Assembly: GCA_018241265.1 (NCBI GenBank)
Contig: JAFEEF010000067.1
Coordinates: 62,001-126,000 of the forward strand
Direction of reading: 5' to 3'
Length of the DNA stretch: 64,000 nucleotides
Source of the DNA: Pseudomonadota bacterium
GTDB lineage: Bacteria > Pseudomonadota > Gammaproteobacteria > Burkholderiales > Burkholderiaceae_C
The position numbers and the translations under genes are program-made. Every line of letters begins with the position of its first letter. Position 1 is the stretch's first letter. The notes under the pieces were generated by a model that saw only the letters and a list, made by a program, of their open reading frames with translations, was not told where the DNA came from and ran no database searches. Below, one piece after another: positions 11,007 through 19,926 of this stretch.

Positions 11007-12929
11007 ATGTCGCTGATGCGCCAGGTCGGCTTGCTGCTGCTGACGGCGATCCTGATCGCGTTCGTCGGCAGCACGGTGCTCAGCATCGACGCGGCGCGGC
11101 ACACCCTGCAGACCGAACTGGCGCTGAAGAACAGCGACAACGCCGCGACCCTGGCGCTCGCGCTGTCGCAGCAACAGGGCGACCAAGGGCGCATGGAGGT
11201 GCTGGCGACCGGCCTGTTCGATACCGGTTTCTATCGCAGCATCCGCTACCTCGATGCGGCCGGCAAGGTCGCGTTCGAGCGCCGGGCGGCCGCGGCCGCG
11301 CTGCACGCGCCGGCCTGGCTCGCAACGCTCGCGCCGATCGCCGCGCCGCCCGGCGTCGCGCAGGTATCGGACGGCTGGCGCGCACTCGGCTCGGTCGAGG
11401 TCGTCAGCCAGGACGCCTACGCGTACGACGCGCTCTGGCGCGCCACCGTGCGCGCCGCGGGCGGGCTCGCGCTGCTCGGCGCGGCCGTGGCGGCCGTGGC
11501 GGTGCTCTCGTTGATGCGCTGGCGGCCGATGCTGGCGCGACTCACGGCGCAGGCGCAGGCGATCGAACGCGGCGACTACAGCATGGTCGACGAGCCCGGT
11601 CCGCCCGAGCTGCGCCGGCTGGCGCGCGCGATGAACGCGATGGCGGCACGCCTGAAGCGCGTGTTCGAGGCGCATGCGGCGCAGGTCGACGTGCTGCGCC
11701 GCCAGGCGAGCGAGGACGCGCTGACCGGCCTGTCGAACCGCGCCCACTTCATGGCGCGCCTGACCGCCGCGCTGCACGCCGAGGACGGCGTGCCGGCCTG
11801 CGGCCTCGTGCTGTGGCGCGTGCCGCGCCTCGGCGATGTCAATGCGGCGATCGGCCGTCCTGCCGTCGACCGATTGCTGCAATCGCTCGCCCGCGTGCTC
11901 GAAACGCATGCCGCGCACGTGCCGCAAGCCTTCATCGGCCGCATCAACGCATCGGACTTCGCGGTCGTGTTGCCTGGGGCGGGACAGGCGCTGACGCATG
12001 CGCAGGCCACCCTGACGCTGTTGCGCGAGACGCTGCCCCGCTATGCGAGCGCCGTCGTGATCGTGGCCGGCGCGATCGAGGTCCGGCGCGGCACCACCTT
12101 GCCGGCGGCACTGGCGACGGCCGACCTGGCGCTGGCGCGCGCCGAAAGCCGCGGCGCCTATGCGGTCGAGACCGGCGGCAGCGTCGACTCGATGCTCGGT
12201 CCGCTCGGCGAGGCGGCCTGGGGAGACCGGCTGCGCGAAGCGTTGACGCAAGGCCGCGCCGGGCTCGGCGGCGATCCGGTGATCGATCCGCGCGGCCGTC
12301 TGGTGCACTGGGAGTGCCCGTTGCGCATGCAGCTCGAGCCGGGCGGACCGCGCCTGCCGGCCTCGCACTGGCTGCCGCTCGCGCTGCGTGCGCGGCTCAC
12401 GGTCGAGACCGATGCACGCGCACTCACGCTGGCGCTCGCGGACATCGAGCGCGACGGCCAGCCGCGCTGCATCAACCTCGCGCCGGCATCGCTGGCCGAC
12501 AGCGGCTTCGCGGCGCGGTTGCGCGGGCTGCTGCTGGGCGCGCCGCGTGCCGCCGCCAAGATCTGGCTCGAGGTGGCCGAGGTCGCCGCGGCGGAAAACT
12601 TCGAGCTCGTGCAGGAGCTCGGCCGGCAGGTGCGGCCGACCGGCGCACGCTTCGGACTCGAGCATGCCGGCGAGCGGCTGCGTGCGATCGAGCGTCTCTA
12701 CGAAGCCGGCCTCGACTTCGTGAAGCTCGACGCGACGACCTCGGCCGGCATCGCCGACGATCCGGTCCGCGCGCGCTATGTTTCCGGGCTGATCGCGATG
12801 CTGCGGCCGCTCGCGCTGCAGGTGTTCGCCGAAGGGGTCGCGAACGAAGCCGATGCGCGCGCGCTTTGGGATTGCGGCGTCGACGCGATCACCGGGCCGT
12901 GGGCCAGCCGCGCCTATGCCGTGGCCTGA
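11007..12929 (+). CDS. lapD: LapD-type inner-membrane c-di-GMP receptor with degenerate GGDEF/EAL domains
   Basis: 640 aa: TM1 (about 6-26), a periplasmic LapD/MoxY-type domain, TM2 (about 150-172), HAMP, a GGDEF-fold domain and an EAL-fold domain. Both catalytic signatures are lost: INASDF stands where GGDEF is expected, and WECPLR where EAL is expected. The protein is therefore a binder rather than an enzyme, as in Pseudomonas LapD, where c-di-GMP binding to the EAL domain makes the periplasmic part sequester LapG. The start is the ATG following CCGGAGGTGCCC; a longer in-frame ATG at 10944 lies inside lapG. Confidence 0.88.
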   Translation: MSLMRQVGLLLLTAILIAFVGSTVLSIDAARHTLQTELALKNSDNAATLALALSQQQGDQGRMEVLATGLFDTGFYRSIRYLDAAGKVAFERRAAAAALHAPAWLATLAPIAAPPGVAQVSDGWRALGSVEVVSQDAYAYDALWRATVRAAGGLALLGAAVAAVAVLSLMRWRPMLARLTAQAQAIERGDYSMVDEPGPPELRRLARAMNAMAARLKRVFEAHAAQVDVLRRQASEDALTGLSNRAHFMARLTAALHAEDGVPACGLVLWRVPRLGDVNAAIGRPAVDRLLQSLARVLETHAAHVPQAFIGRINASDFAVVLPGAGQALTHAQATLTLLRETLPRYASAVVIVAGAIEVRRGTTLPAALATADLALARAESRGAYAVETGGSVDSMLGPLGEAAWGDRLREALTQGRAGLGGDPVIDPRGRLVHWECPLRMQLEPGGPRLPASHWLPLALRARLTVETDARALTLALADIERDGQPRCINLAPASLADSGFAARLRGLLLGAPRAAAKIWLEVAEVAAAENFELVQELGRQVRPTGARFGLEHAGERLRAIERLYEAGLDFVKLDATTSAGIADDPVRARYVSGLIAMLRPLALQVFAEGVANEADARALWDCGVDAITGPWASRAYAVA

Positions 12930-12941
12930 CTCGGCCGACCC

Positions 12942-13490
12942 TCAAGCGATGTCCAGGGTGTGCACGCCGAACGCACCGGCGCGCCTGTCGTCGAAGTAGC
13001 AGCGCAGCGTTTCCTTCACCGTGCGGAAGGCGAGCTCCTCCCACGGGATCTCGGCCTCGGCATAGAGCTGCGCCTCGATCGTCTCCGGGCCGGGCGCGAA
13101 GTCGGTATCGAGCAGGCGGGCGCGGTAGTACAGGTGGATCTGCCCGACGCGCACCACGTTGAGCAGGGTGTAGAGGCCCTGCAGCTCGATGCGTGCGCCG
13201 GCCTCCTCGATCGTCTCGCGGATCGCGCCCTCGGAGGAGGTCTCGCCGTATTCCATGAAGCCGGCCGGCAGCGTCCAGTAGCCGTAGCGCGGCTCGATGT
13301 TGCGGCGGCAGAGCAGGATCTTGTCGTCCCACACCGGTACGGTGCCGACCACGTTGATCGGGTTCTCGTAGTGGATCGTGCGGCAGACCGTACAAGTGGC
13401 GCGCTCGCGGTTGTCGTCCGCCGGTACCACGTACTGCGCCGCGCCGCCGCAGACCTTGCAATGCTTGATGCCGCGGGGGTTGAAGACCAT
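12942..13490 (-). CDS. Nudix hydrolase with N-terminal zinc ribbon
   Basis: 182 aa. Two CxxC knuckles (CKVCGG and CTVCRT, about residues 11-39) form a zinc ribbon. They are followed by a Nudix fold with a complete Nudix box beginning GFMEYGETSSEGAIRETIEE and ending AGARI. The layout resembles NudC-like and ADP-ribose/NADH pyrophosphatases, but the substrate cannot be read from the sequence. It is convergent with lapD, with only 12 bp between the stops. Confidence 0.88.
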   Translation of the reverse strand: MVFNPRGIKHCKVCGGAAQYVVPADDNRERATCTVCRTIHYENPINVVGTVPVWDDKILLCRRNIEPRYGYWTLPAGFMEYGETSSEGAIRETIEEAGARIELQGLYTLLNVVRVGQIHLYYRARLLDTDFAPGPETIEAQLYAEAEIPWEELAFRTVKETLRCYFDDRRAGAFGVHTLDIA

Positions 13491-13567
13491 GGTTTCGAGT
13501 GTAGCGTGGCATCATCCGCCGGCTTCGGCCGCGCCGCGTGCCGTCCTGCTCGCCCAGAAGGAACCCC

Positions 13568-14269
13568 ATGAGCTTCGTGCTGACGCCCCCTCCGATTCCC
13601 TCCGTCCCGGTCAAGGGCAGCGACGACCGGTTCGCCGTGCACCGCATCTACTGCGTCGGTCGCAACTACGTCGAGCATGCGATCGAGATGGGCCACAGCG
13701 GCCGCGAGGCGCCGTTCTTCTTCCTGAAGCCTGCCGATACGGTGCTCGCGGTGCCCGAAGGCACGGTCGGCGCGATGCGCTATCCGACCTTGACGCAGAG
13801 CCTGCACCACGAGATCGAACTCGTCGCGGCGATCGGCAGGGGCGGCCGGAACATCGCGGCCAACGACGCGATGTCGCATGTCTGGGGCTATGCGGTCGGG
13901 CTCGACATGACGCGCCGCGACCTCCAGAACGAAGCCAAGAAGCTGGGCCGGCCGTGGTCCGTCGGCAAGGGCTTCGAACAGGCGGCGCCCATCGGTCCGC
14001 TGACGCGTGCCGCCGACTGCCGCATCGGCGCGGAGACGGCGATCAGTCTCGAGGTCAACGGCGAGATGCGCCAGCACAGCGTGCTCGGCAAGCTGATCTG
14101 GAGCGTCGCCGAAATCATCGAGCATCTGTCGACCGCCTGGGACCTCGCGCCCGGCGACCTGATCTACACCGGCACGCCGGCCGGCGTCGCCGCGGTCGTC
14201 GCGGGCGATACGCTGAAGGGCAGCATAGCCGGCATCGGCACGCTCGAGCTGAAGATCATCGGCGACTGA
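13568..14269 (+). CDS. Fumarylacetoacetate hydrolase (FAH) family protein
   Basis: 233 aa. The FAH catalytic fold is evident from YCVGRNYVEHAIEMG, PFFFLKPADTV, the metal-binding HHEIELVAAIG, GLDMTRRDLQ and the closing DLIYTGTPAGV. AAGGAA precedes the ATG. A zeta-GST isomerase starts 25 bp downstream. That pairing is typical of ring-cleavage pathways such as fumarylpyruvate hydrolase/maleylpyruvate isomerase in gentisate breakdown, or fumarylacetoacetate hydrolase/MaiA in tyrosine breakdown. No ring-cleaving dioxygenase is nearby, so the substrate stays open. Confidence 0.88.
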   Translation: MSFVLTPPPIPSVPVKGSDDRFAVHRIYCVGRNYVEHAIEMGHSGREAPFFFLKPADTVLAVPEGTVGAMRYPTLTQSLHHEIELVAAIGRGGRNIAANDAMSHVWGYAVGLDMTRRDLQNEAKKLGRPWSVGKGFEQAAPIGPLTRAADCRIGAETAISLEVNGEMRQHSVLGKLIWSVAEIIEHLSTAWDLAPGDLIYTGTPAGVAAVVAGDTLKGSIAGIGTLELKIIGD

Positions 14270-14294
14270 CTTGACGGGACCGGAGGCGGAGGCC

Positions 14295-14933
14295 ATGCAG
14301 CTCTACAACTACTTCCGTTCGTCGGCGTCGTACCGCGTGCGGATCGCGCTCGCGCTGAAGGGCTTGAGCTACGACTACGTGCCGATCCACCTGGTGCGCA
14401 ACGAGCAGCTCCAGCCGCCGTACAGCGAACTCGCGCCGAGCCGCCTGGTGCCGCTGCTGCGCGACGGCGATGCGCTGCTCGGCCAGTCGATGGCGATCAT
14501 CGAATACCTCGACGAGACCCATCCCGAGCCGCCGCTGCTGCCGGGCGATGCGCTCGCGCGCGCGCGCATCCGCGCGATCGCGCAGGACATCGCCTGCGAG
14601 ATCCATCCGATCGACAACCTGCGCGTGCTGCGCTACCTCGTGCATGACCTCAAGGTCAGCGAGGACGACAAGAACCGCTGGTACCGGCATTGGGTCGAGA
14701 CCGGCCTCGAAGTCGTCGAGCAGCAGCTCGCCGGGCATCCGGCAACGGGCCGCTTCTGCCATGGCGATACGCCGACGCTCGCCGACTGCACGCTCGTGCC
14801 GCAGATCCACAACGCCCAGCGCATGAACTGCAACCTCGACCATGTGCCGACGGTGATGCGCGTGTTCGACGCCTGCATGGCGCACGACGCGTTCTCGAGC
14901 ACGCAGCCTTCGGCCTGTCCCGACGCCGCCTGA
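14295..14933 (+). CDS. maiA: Maleylacetoacetate/maleylpyruvate isomerase, zeta-class GST
   Basis: 212 aa with a thioredoxin-fold N-terminus starting MQLYNYFRSSASYRVRIALA (SSxSxRVRIAL is the zeta-class signature and carries the catalytic Ser), then NPxxLVP-like APSRLVPLL and QSMAIIEYLDE, and an all-helical C-terminal GST domain. It performs glutathione-dependent cis-trans isomerisation of maleylacetoacetate or maleylpyruvate. The ATG after GGAGGCGGAGGCC is chosen over an upstream in-frame ATG at 14271. It is probably co-transcribed with the preceding FAH hydrolase. The next gene starts on the last base of its stop codon. Confidence 0.9.
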   Translation: MQLYNYFRSSASYRVRIALALKGLSYDYVPIHLVRNEQLQPPYSELAPSRLVPLLRDGDALLGQSMAIIEYLDETHPEPPLLPGDALARARIRAIAQDIACEIHPIDNLRVLRYLVHDLKVSEDDKNRWYRHWVETGLEVVEQQLAGHPATGRFCHGDTPTLADCTLVPQIHNAQRMNCNLDHVPTVMRVFDACMAHDAFSSTQPSACPDAA

Positions 14934-15703
14934 TGCTCGATCCGGATTGGCTCGTGCCGGCCTGGCAGGCCGACGGCATCGGTGCGCTGATGACGACGCG
15001 CGCCGGCGGCGTGAGCGCCGCGCCGTTCGACACGATGAACCTGCGGGCTGGCGTCGGCGATGACGTCGGTTGCGTCATGCAGAACCAGCGCCGGCTCTCG
15101 GCGGCCATCGGTGCGTCGCCGGTCTATCTCGACCAGGTGCATGGCGCGCGCGTCGTGCGCATCACGGCCGTCGATGCGTCATCGGACGCGCCGGTCCATC
15201 AGGCCGATGCGAGCGTCGCGACCGAGCCCGGCATCGCCTGCACGGCGCAAGTGGCGGACTGTCTGCCGGTGCTGCTTGCCGCGCCGCAAGGACGCGGGGT
15301 CGCGGCGGCACATGCCGGCTGGCGCGGACTGGCGGGCGGCGTGATCGAAGCGGCACTCGTTGCGCTGTGCGATGCGGCGCGCTGCGAACCACGCGACGTC
15401 CGGGCCTGGCTCGGCGCCTGCATCGGCCCGCGCGCCTTCGAGGTCGGTCGCGACGTGCTCGATGCTTGCGGCGGCCGCGCCGAGCGCTACGTCGATCTCG
15501 CGCCGTCCGGCCGTCCAGGCAAGTGGTTCGCCGACCTGCCGATGCTGGCGCGCGATCGGCTCGCCGCAGCCGGCGTCGAACAGGTGTCGGGCGGCACCTG
15601 GTGCACGTTCAGCGAGCCGTCACGGTTCTTCTCGTTCCGGCGCGACGGGAGGACCGGCCGCATGGTCGCCGCGATCTGGATCCGGCCCGGCGCACGACGC
15701 TGA
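14933..15703 (+). CDS. pgeF: PgeF/YfiH family protein (polyphenol oxidase / purine nucleosidase family)
   Basis: 256 aa. The family (once called multicopper laccase-like, DUF152) is now linked to peptidoglycan editing and purine nucleoside cleavage in different organisms. Three putative metal ligands are visible: His in DQVHGARV, Cys in VADCLPVLLA and His in AAHAGWRGLAGG. GACIGPRAFEVG and WCTFSEPSRFFSFRRDG mark the C-terminal half. Its ATG overlaps the maiA stop in TGATG, so it is translationally coupled to genes with which it shares no obvious pathway. Confidence 0.87.
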   Translation: MLDPDWLVPAWQADGIGALMTTRAGGVSAAPFDTMNLRAGVGDDVGCVMQNQRRLSAAIGASPVYLDQVHGARVVRITAVDASSDAPVHQADASVATEPGIACTAQVADCLPVLLAAPQGRGVAAAHAGWRGLAGGVIEAALVALCDAARCEPRDVRAWLGACIGPRAFEVGRDVLDACGGRAERYVDLAPSGRPGKWFADLPMLARDRLAAAGVEQVSGGTWCTFSEPSRFFSFRRDGRTGRMVAAIWIRPGARR

Positions 15704-15892
15704 CGCAGCGGCCGCACGTTGCGCGCGGCGCCGCGCCGGCGTCGCCCACAGGTACAGCACGATGCCCAGCGGAACCAGCCCGTACAGCACGAAGGTGACG
15801 AGCGCGCCCAGCAAGCTGCCGTTGCCGGCGGTCGCCTCGACGACCGCCATCATGCCGACGACATACAACCATGCGATGGTGATCAGGACCAC
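15620..15892 (-). CDS. Small two-helix membrane protein, conserved-hypothetical type
   Basis: 90 aa. Two hydrophobic segments (about 3-20, LITIAWLYVVGMMAVVEA, and about 28-48, GALVTFVLYGLVPLGIVLYL) are followed by a basic/proline-rich cytoplasmic tail (ARRRAQRAA). I recognise the general type from burkholderial genomes but know no function. Its last 84 bases overlap the 3' end of pgeF on the opposite strand. The membrane half outside the overlap looks like real coding sequence. Confidence 0.6.
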   Translation of the reverse strand: MVLITIAWLYVVGMMAVVEATAGNGSLLGALVTFVLYGLVPLGIVLYLWATPARRRAQRAAAASASCAGPDPDRGDHAAGPPVAPEREEP

Positions 15893-15938
15893 GTCGAGGT
15901 ACTCCGCGTTTCATGCAAACCACATCCAACCATGCCTG

Positions 15939-15961
15939 ATTATGAGATGAGATGTCATAAT
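15939..15961. promoter_or_regulatory. Inverted repeat upstream of phaC, candidate operator/promoter region
   Basis: Perfect 7-bp arms ATTATGA and TCATAAT separated by 9 bp, in an AT-rich patch about 120 bp before the phaC start, in the gap after the small membrane protein. Such a site could bind a regulator of PHB synthesis; no regulator gene is adjacent and the binding factor is unknown. Confidence 0.35.
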
Positions 15962-16081
15962 GCGGCAGCCATCGGAATGGCGATGCACGATGCAGGCGCT
16001 CATGGATGGTCATAGTTCCAAACGACGTTCAACTCACGTAGAACGCTGAGCTCCGGAGAGGTCCGGACAGCGAGGAGACGC

Positions 16082-17818
16082 ATGAAGACAGACGCCAATT
16101 CTCGACCCGCCGCGCCCGCGACGACGGTGCCAGGAATGCCCAATCTGGCCGACCTCGCGCAGAACGCGCAGGCCCTCGGCACCGCGCTCGGCGACGCCTG
16201 GAAGTCCGTCACCGGGCTGAACGTGCCGCTGCCCTCCGTCGCGAAACTGCAGTCCGACTACCTGCAGCAGACGACCGAGCTGTGGAACCGGACGCTCGCC
16301 TGCGGTGCCCAGCAAACGGCCGCTCCGCGCAGCAGCGATCGGCGCTTCGCGGGCGAGGCCTGGATGTCCAATCCGGCGAGCGCCTTCGCCGCGCAGATGT
16401 ACCTGCTCAACGCACGCACCTTGATGCAGATGGCCGAGAGCATCGAGGGCGACGAGAAGACGCGCCAGCGCATCCGCTTCGCGGTCCAGCAATGGGTCGA
16501 CGCCGCGTCGCCGAGCAACTACCTCGCGCTCAACCCGGAGGCGCAGAAGAAGGCGCTCGAATCGAATGGCGAAAGCATCGCCAAGGGCCTGCAGCACCTC
16601 TGGCAGGACATCCAGCAGGGCCACATGTCGCAGACCGACGAGAGCGTCTTCGAGGTCGGCCGCAACGTCGCGACGAGTGCCGGCTCGGTGGTGTTCGAGA
16701 ACGAGCTGTTCCAGCTCATCGAATACAAGCCGCTGACTTCGAAGGTGTACGAGCGGCCGATGCTGTTCGTGCCGCCGTGCATCAACAAGTACTACATCCT
16801 CGACCTGCAGCCGGAGAACTCGCTGATCCGCTACACCGTCGAGCAAGGCCATCGCGTGTTCGTCGTGAGCTGGCGCAATGCGGACGACTCCGTCGCGCAG
16901 CTCGGCTGGGACGACTACATCGAGGACGCCGCGATCCGCGCGATCGGCCTGGTGCGCGAGATCAGCGGCTCGGAGCAGATCAACGCGCTCGGCTTCTGCG
17001 TCGGCGGGACGATCCTCGCGACGACGCTCGCGGTGCTCGCGGCGCGCGGCGAGAGGCCGGTCGCCAGCATGACCTTGCTGACGACCTTCCTCGACTTCAG
17101 CGATACCGGCATCCTCGACGTGTTCGTCGACGAGGCGACGGTGCAGATGCGCGAGATGACGCTCGGCCCGGCGAGCCCGAACGGCGGCTCGCTGCTGAAG
17201 GGCCAGGAACTCGCATCGACCTTCAGCTTCCTGCGCCCGAACGACCTGGTGTGGAACTACGTGGTCGGCAACTACCTGAAGGGCGAGACGCCGCCGCCGT
17301 TCGACCTGCTGTACTGGAACAGCGACAGCACCAACCTGCCGGGGCCGATGTACTGCTGGTACCTGCGCAACACCTACCTCGAGAACAACCTCGCCAAGCC
17401 CGGCAACGCGACGGTCTGCGGCGAGAAGATCGATCTGCGCAAGATCGACGTGCCGGCCTACGTGTATGCCTCGCGCGAGGACCACATCGTCCCGTGGGAA
17501 GGCGCCTATCGCAACATCGCCACGCTCGGCACGAAGAAGACGCGCTTCATGCTCGGCGCCTCCGGCCACATCGCCGGCGTCATCAATCCGCCGGCCAAGG
17601 GCAAGCGCAGCCACTGGATCGGGCCGGCCACGAATCCGAAGACCTCGGCCGAATGGCTGGAAGCGGCGCAGGAGCAACCGGGCAGTTGGTGGACCGACTG
17701 GTCCAAGTGGCTCGCGAGCCATGCCGGCAAGCAGGTCGCCGCGCCGAAGACGCCCGGCAGCCGTGCCCACAAAGCCATCGAGGATGCGCCGGGCCGCTAC
17801 GTCAAGCAGAAGGCATGA
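16082..17818 (+). CDS. phaC: Class I poly(3-hydroxyalkanoate) synthase
   Basis: Polymerises (R)-3-hydroxybutyryl-CoA into PHB at the granule surface. 578 aa is the normal class I length (about 560-600). The lipase-like box has Cys in place of Ser (GFCVGG, catalytic C306), with Asp in YASREDHIVPW and His in SGHIAGV completing the triad. An N-terminal PhaC_N region precedes the alpha/beta hydrolase core. GAGGAG precedes the ATG. It leads phaC-phaA-phaB. Confidence 0.97.
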   Translation: MKTDANSRPAAPATTVPGMPNLADLAQNAQALGTALGDAWKSVTGLNVPLPSVAKLQSDYLQQTTELWNRTLACGAQQTAAPRSSDRRFAGEAWMSNPASAFAAQMYLLNARTLMQMAESIEGDEKTRQRIRFAVQQWVDAASPSNYLALNPEAQKKALESNGESIAKGLQHLWQDIQQGHMSQTDESVFEVGRNVATSAGSVVFENELFQLIEYKPLTSKVYERPMLFVPPCINKYYILDLQPENSLIRYTVEQGHRVFVVSWRNADDSVAQLGWDDYIEDAAIRAIGLVREISGSEQINALGFCVGGTILATTLAVLAARGERPVASMTLLTTFLDFSDTGILDVFVDEATVQMREMTLGPASPNGGSLLKGQELASTFSFLRPNDLVWNYVVGNYLKGETPPPFDLLYWNSDSTNLPGPMYCWYLRNTYLENNLAKPGNATVCGEKIDLRKIDVPAYVYASREDHIVPWEGAYRNIATLGTKKTRFMLGASGHIAGVINPPAKGKRSHWIGPATNPKTSAEWLEAAQEQPGSWWTDWSKWLASHAGKQVAAPKTPGSRAHKAIEDAPGRYVKQKA

Positions 17819-17879
17819 TGCCGCGCAGGCCGTCCCTCGCCGCACCTCGTCGTATCGTCATCACCTGGAGATCGTCACC

Positions 17880-19061
17880 ATGAGTACCGACATCGTCATC
17901 GTCGCCGCCGCCCGCACCGCCGTCGGCAAGTTCGGCGGATCGCTTTCGAAGATCGCGGCGCCCGAGCTCGGCGCGGCCGTCGTCGCCGACCTGCTGAAGC
18001 GCGCCAAGCTGTCCGGCGAGCAGATCGACGAAGTCATCCTCGGCCAGGTGTTGCAGGCTGGATCGGGCCAGAACCCGGCGCGCCAGACCGTCGTCAAGAG
18101 CGGCCTGCCGCAGAGCGTGCCGGCGCTGACGATCAATGCCGTCTGCGGCTCGGGCCTGAAGGCCGTGATGCTCGCGGCGCAGGCGATCCGCGACGGCGAC
18201 TCCGAGATCGTCATCGCCGGCGGCCAGGAGAGCATGAGCCTCGCGCCGCACGTGCTGCCGAACTCGCGCGAAGGCCAGCGCATGGGCGACTGGAAGCTGG
18301 TCGACTCGATGATCGTCGACGGCCTCTTCGACGTCTACAACAAGTACCACATGGGCATCACGGCCGAGAACGTCGCGAAGAAGTACGACGTCAGCCGCGA
18401 CAAGCAGGATGCCCTCGCGCTCGCGTCGCAGCAGAAGGCCGCAGCGGCGCAGGAAGCCGGCAAGTTCAAGGACGAGATCGTGCCGATCACGATCCCGCAG
18501 AAGAAGGGCGACCCCGTCGTCTTCGCCAGCGACGAGTTCATCAACAAGAAGACGACTGCCGAGGCGCTCGCCGGCCTGAGGCCGGCATTCGACAAGGTCG
18601 GCACGGTGACCGCCGGCAATGCGTCCGGCCTCAACGACGGCGCCGCCGGCGTGGTCGTGATGACGGCGAAGAAGGCCGAGCAACTCGGCCTCACGCCGCT
18701 CGCGCGCATCGCGAGCTATGCGACCGTCGCGCTCGATCCTGCCTACATGGGCATGGGCCCGGTGCCGGCCTCGCAGAAGGCGCTGCAGCGCGCCGGCTGG
18801 AAGCCGTCCGACCTCGACCTGCTCGAGATCAACGAAGCGTTCGCGGCGCAGGCTTGCGCGGTCAACAACGAGATGGGCTGGGACACCGGCAAGGTCAACG
18901 TGAACGGCGGCGCGATCGCGATCGGTCACCCGATCGGTGCATCCGGCTGCCGCATTCTGGTGACGTTGCTGCACGAAATGGGGCGGCGCGACGCGAAGAA
19001 GGGCATCGCCTCGCTGTGCATCGGCGGCGGCATGGGTGTTGCACTCTGCGTGCAACGCTGA
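17880..19061 (+). CDS. phaA: Acetyl-CoA acetyltransferase (beta-ketothiolase)
   Basis: 393 aa. Condenses two acetyl-CoA to acetoacetyl-CoA, the first step of PHB synthesis. Thiolase hallmarks are the nucleophilic Cys in TINAVCGSGLKAV, the GGQESMS segment, GHPIGASG with the general-base His, and the second Cys in SLCIGGGMG. The start is the ATG after GGAGATCGTCACC, 61 bp beyond phaC. An in-frame extension into phaC is not a gene. Confidence 0.97.
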   Translation: MSTDIVIVAAARTAVGKFGGSLSKIAAPELGAAVVADLLKRAKLSGEQIDEVILGQVLQAGSGQNPARQTVVKSGLPQSVPALTINAVCGSGLKAVMLAAQAIRDGDSEIVIAGGQESMSLAPHVLPNSREGQRMGDWKLVDSMIVDGLFDVYNKYHMGITAENVAKKYDVSRDKQDALALASQQKAAAAQEAGKFKDEIVPITIPQKKGDPVVFASDEFINKKTTAEALAGLRPAFDKVGTVTAGNASGLNDGAAGVVVMTAKKAEQLGLTPLARIASYATVALDPAYMGMGPVPASQKALQRAGWKPSDLDLLEINEAFAAQACAVNNEMGWDTGKVNVNGGAIAIGHPIGASGCRILVTLLHEMGRRDAKKGIASLCIGGGMGVALCVQR

Positions 19062-19166
19062 GCGCATAGCCTTGCAGGGCGGCAAGCCCTGAGCAGTGGG
19101 CAAACCCGCTTGACCCTCGACGGTCCGGCGGGCACGCTCCATTGCAGCAAACGGGAGCCCCTCGAG

Positions 19167-19910
19167 ATGAGCGACAGAAAGAAGATAGCCTACGTGACCG
19201 GCGGCATGGGTGGCATCGGCACGCGCATGTGCCAGCGCCTGCACCAGGACGGTTTCTCCGTGATCGCCGGCTGCGGTCCGAGCCGCGACTACGCCAAATG
19301 GCTCAGCGAGCAGTCCGCGCTCGGCTACACGTTCCAGGCGTCGGTCGGCAACGTCGGCGACTGGGAGTCGACGGTCGCGGCCTTCCAGAAGGTCAAGGCC
19401 GAGGTCGGGCCGATCGACGTGCTCGTCAACAACGCGGGCATCACGCGCGACGGCATGTTCCGCAAGATGACGCGCGCCGACTGGGACGCGGTGATCGAGA
19501 CCAACCTGACGAGCCTGTTCAACGTCACCAAGCAGGTCATCGACGACATGGTCGATCGCGGCTGGGGCCGCATCATCAACATCTCGTCGGTGAACGGCGA
19601 GAAGGGCCAGTTCGGCCAGACCAACTACTCGGCGGCGAAGGCCGGCATGCACGGCTTCACGATGGCGCTCGCGCAGGAAGTGGCGAACAAGGGCGTGACC
19701 GTCAACACCGTGAGCCCGGGCTACATCGCGACCGACATGGTCAAGGCGATCCGCCAGGACGTGCTCGACAAGATCATCGCCGGCATCCCGGTCAAGCGGC
19801 TCGGCACGCCGGACGACATCGCGTCCATCGTGTCGTGGGTCGCGTCCGAAGAATCGGGTTTTGCGACCGGCGCCGACTTCTCGGTGAACGGCGGGCTGCA
19901 CATGGGGTAG
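19167..19910 (+). CDS. phaB: Acetoacetyl-CoA reductase, NADPH-dependent SDR
   Basis: 247 aa short-chain dehydrogenase that reduces acetoacetyl-CoA to (R)-3-hydroxybutyryl-CoA. The nucleotide motif is TGGMGGIG near the N-terminus. Catalytic residues are N in NNAGITRDG, S in INISSVNGEKGQFGQ and the YxxxK pair in NYSAAKAG. TGADFSVNGGLHMG is the typical PhaB C-terminus. The ATG after GGGAGCCCCTCGAG is preferred to an ATG at 19110. A short hairpin-prone stretch lies in the 105-bp gap after phaA. Confidence 0.97.
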   Translation: MSDRKKIAYVTGGMGGIGTRMCQRLHQDGFSVIAGCGPSRDYAKWLSEQSALGYTFQASVGNVGDWESTVAAFQKVKAEVGPIDVLVNNAGITRDGMFRKMTRADWDAVIETNLTSLFNVTKQVIDDMVDRGWGRIINISSVNGEKGQFGQTNYSAAKAGMHGFTMALAQEVANKGVTVNTVSPGYIATDMVKAIRQDVLDKIIAGIPVKRLGTPDDIASIVSWVASEESGFATGADFSVNGGLHMG

Positions 19911-19926
19911 AGCGCAGCGCGCGGCT

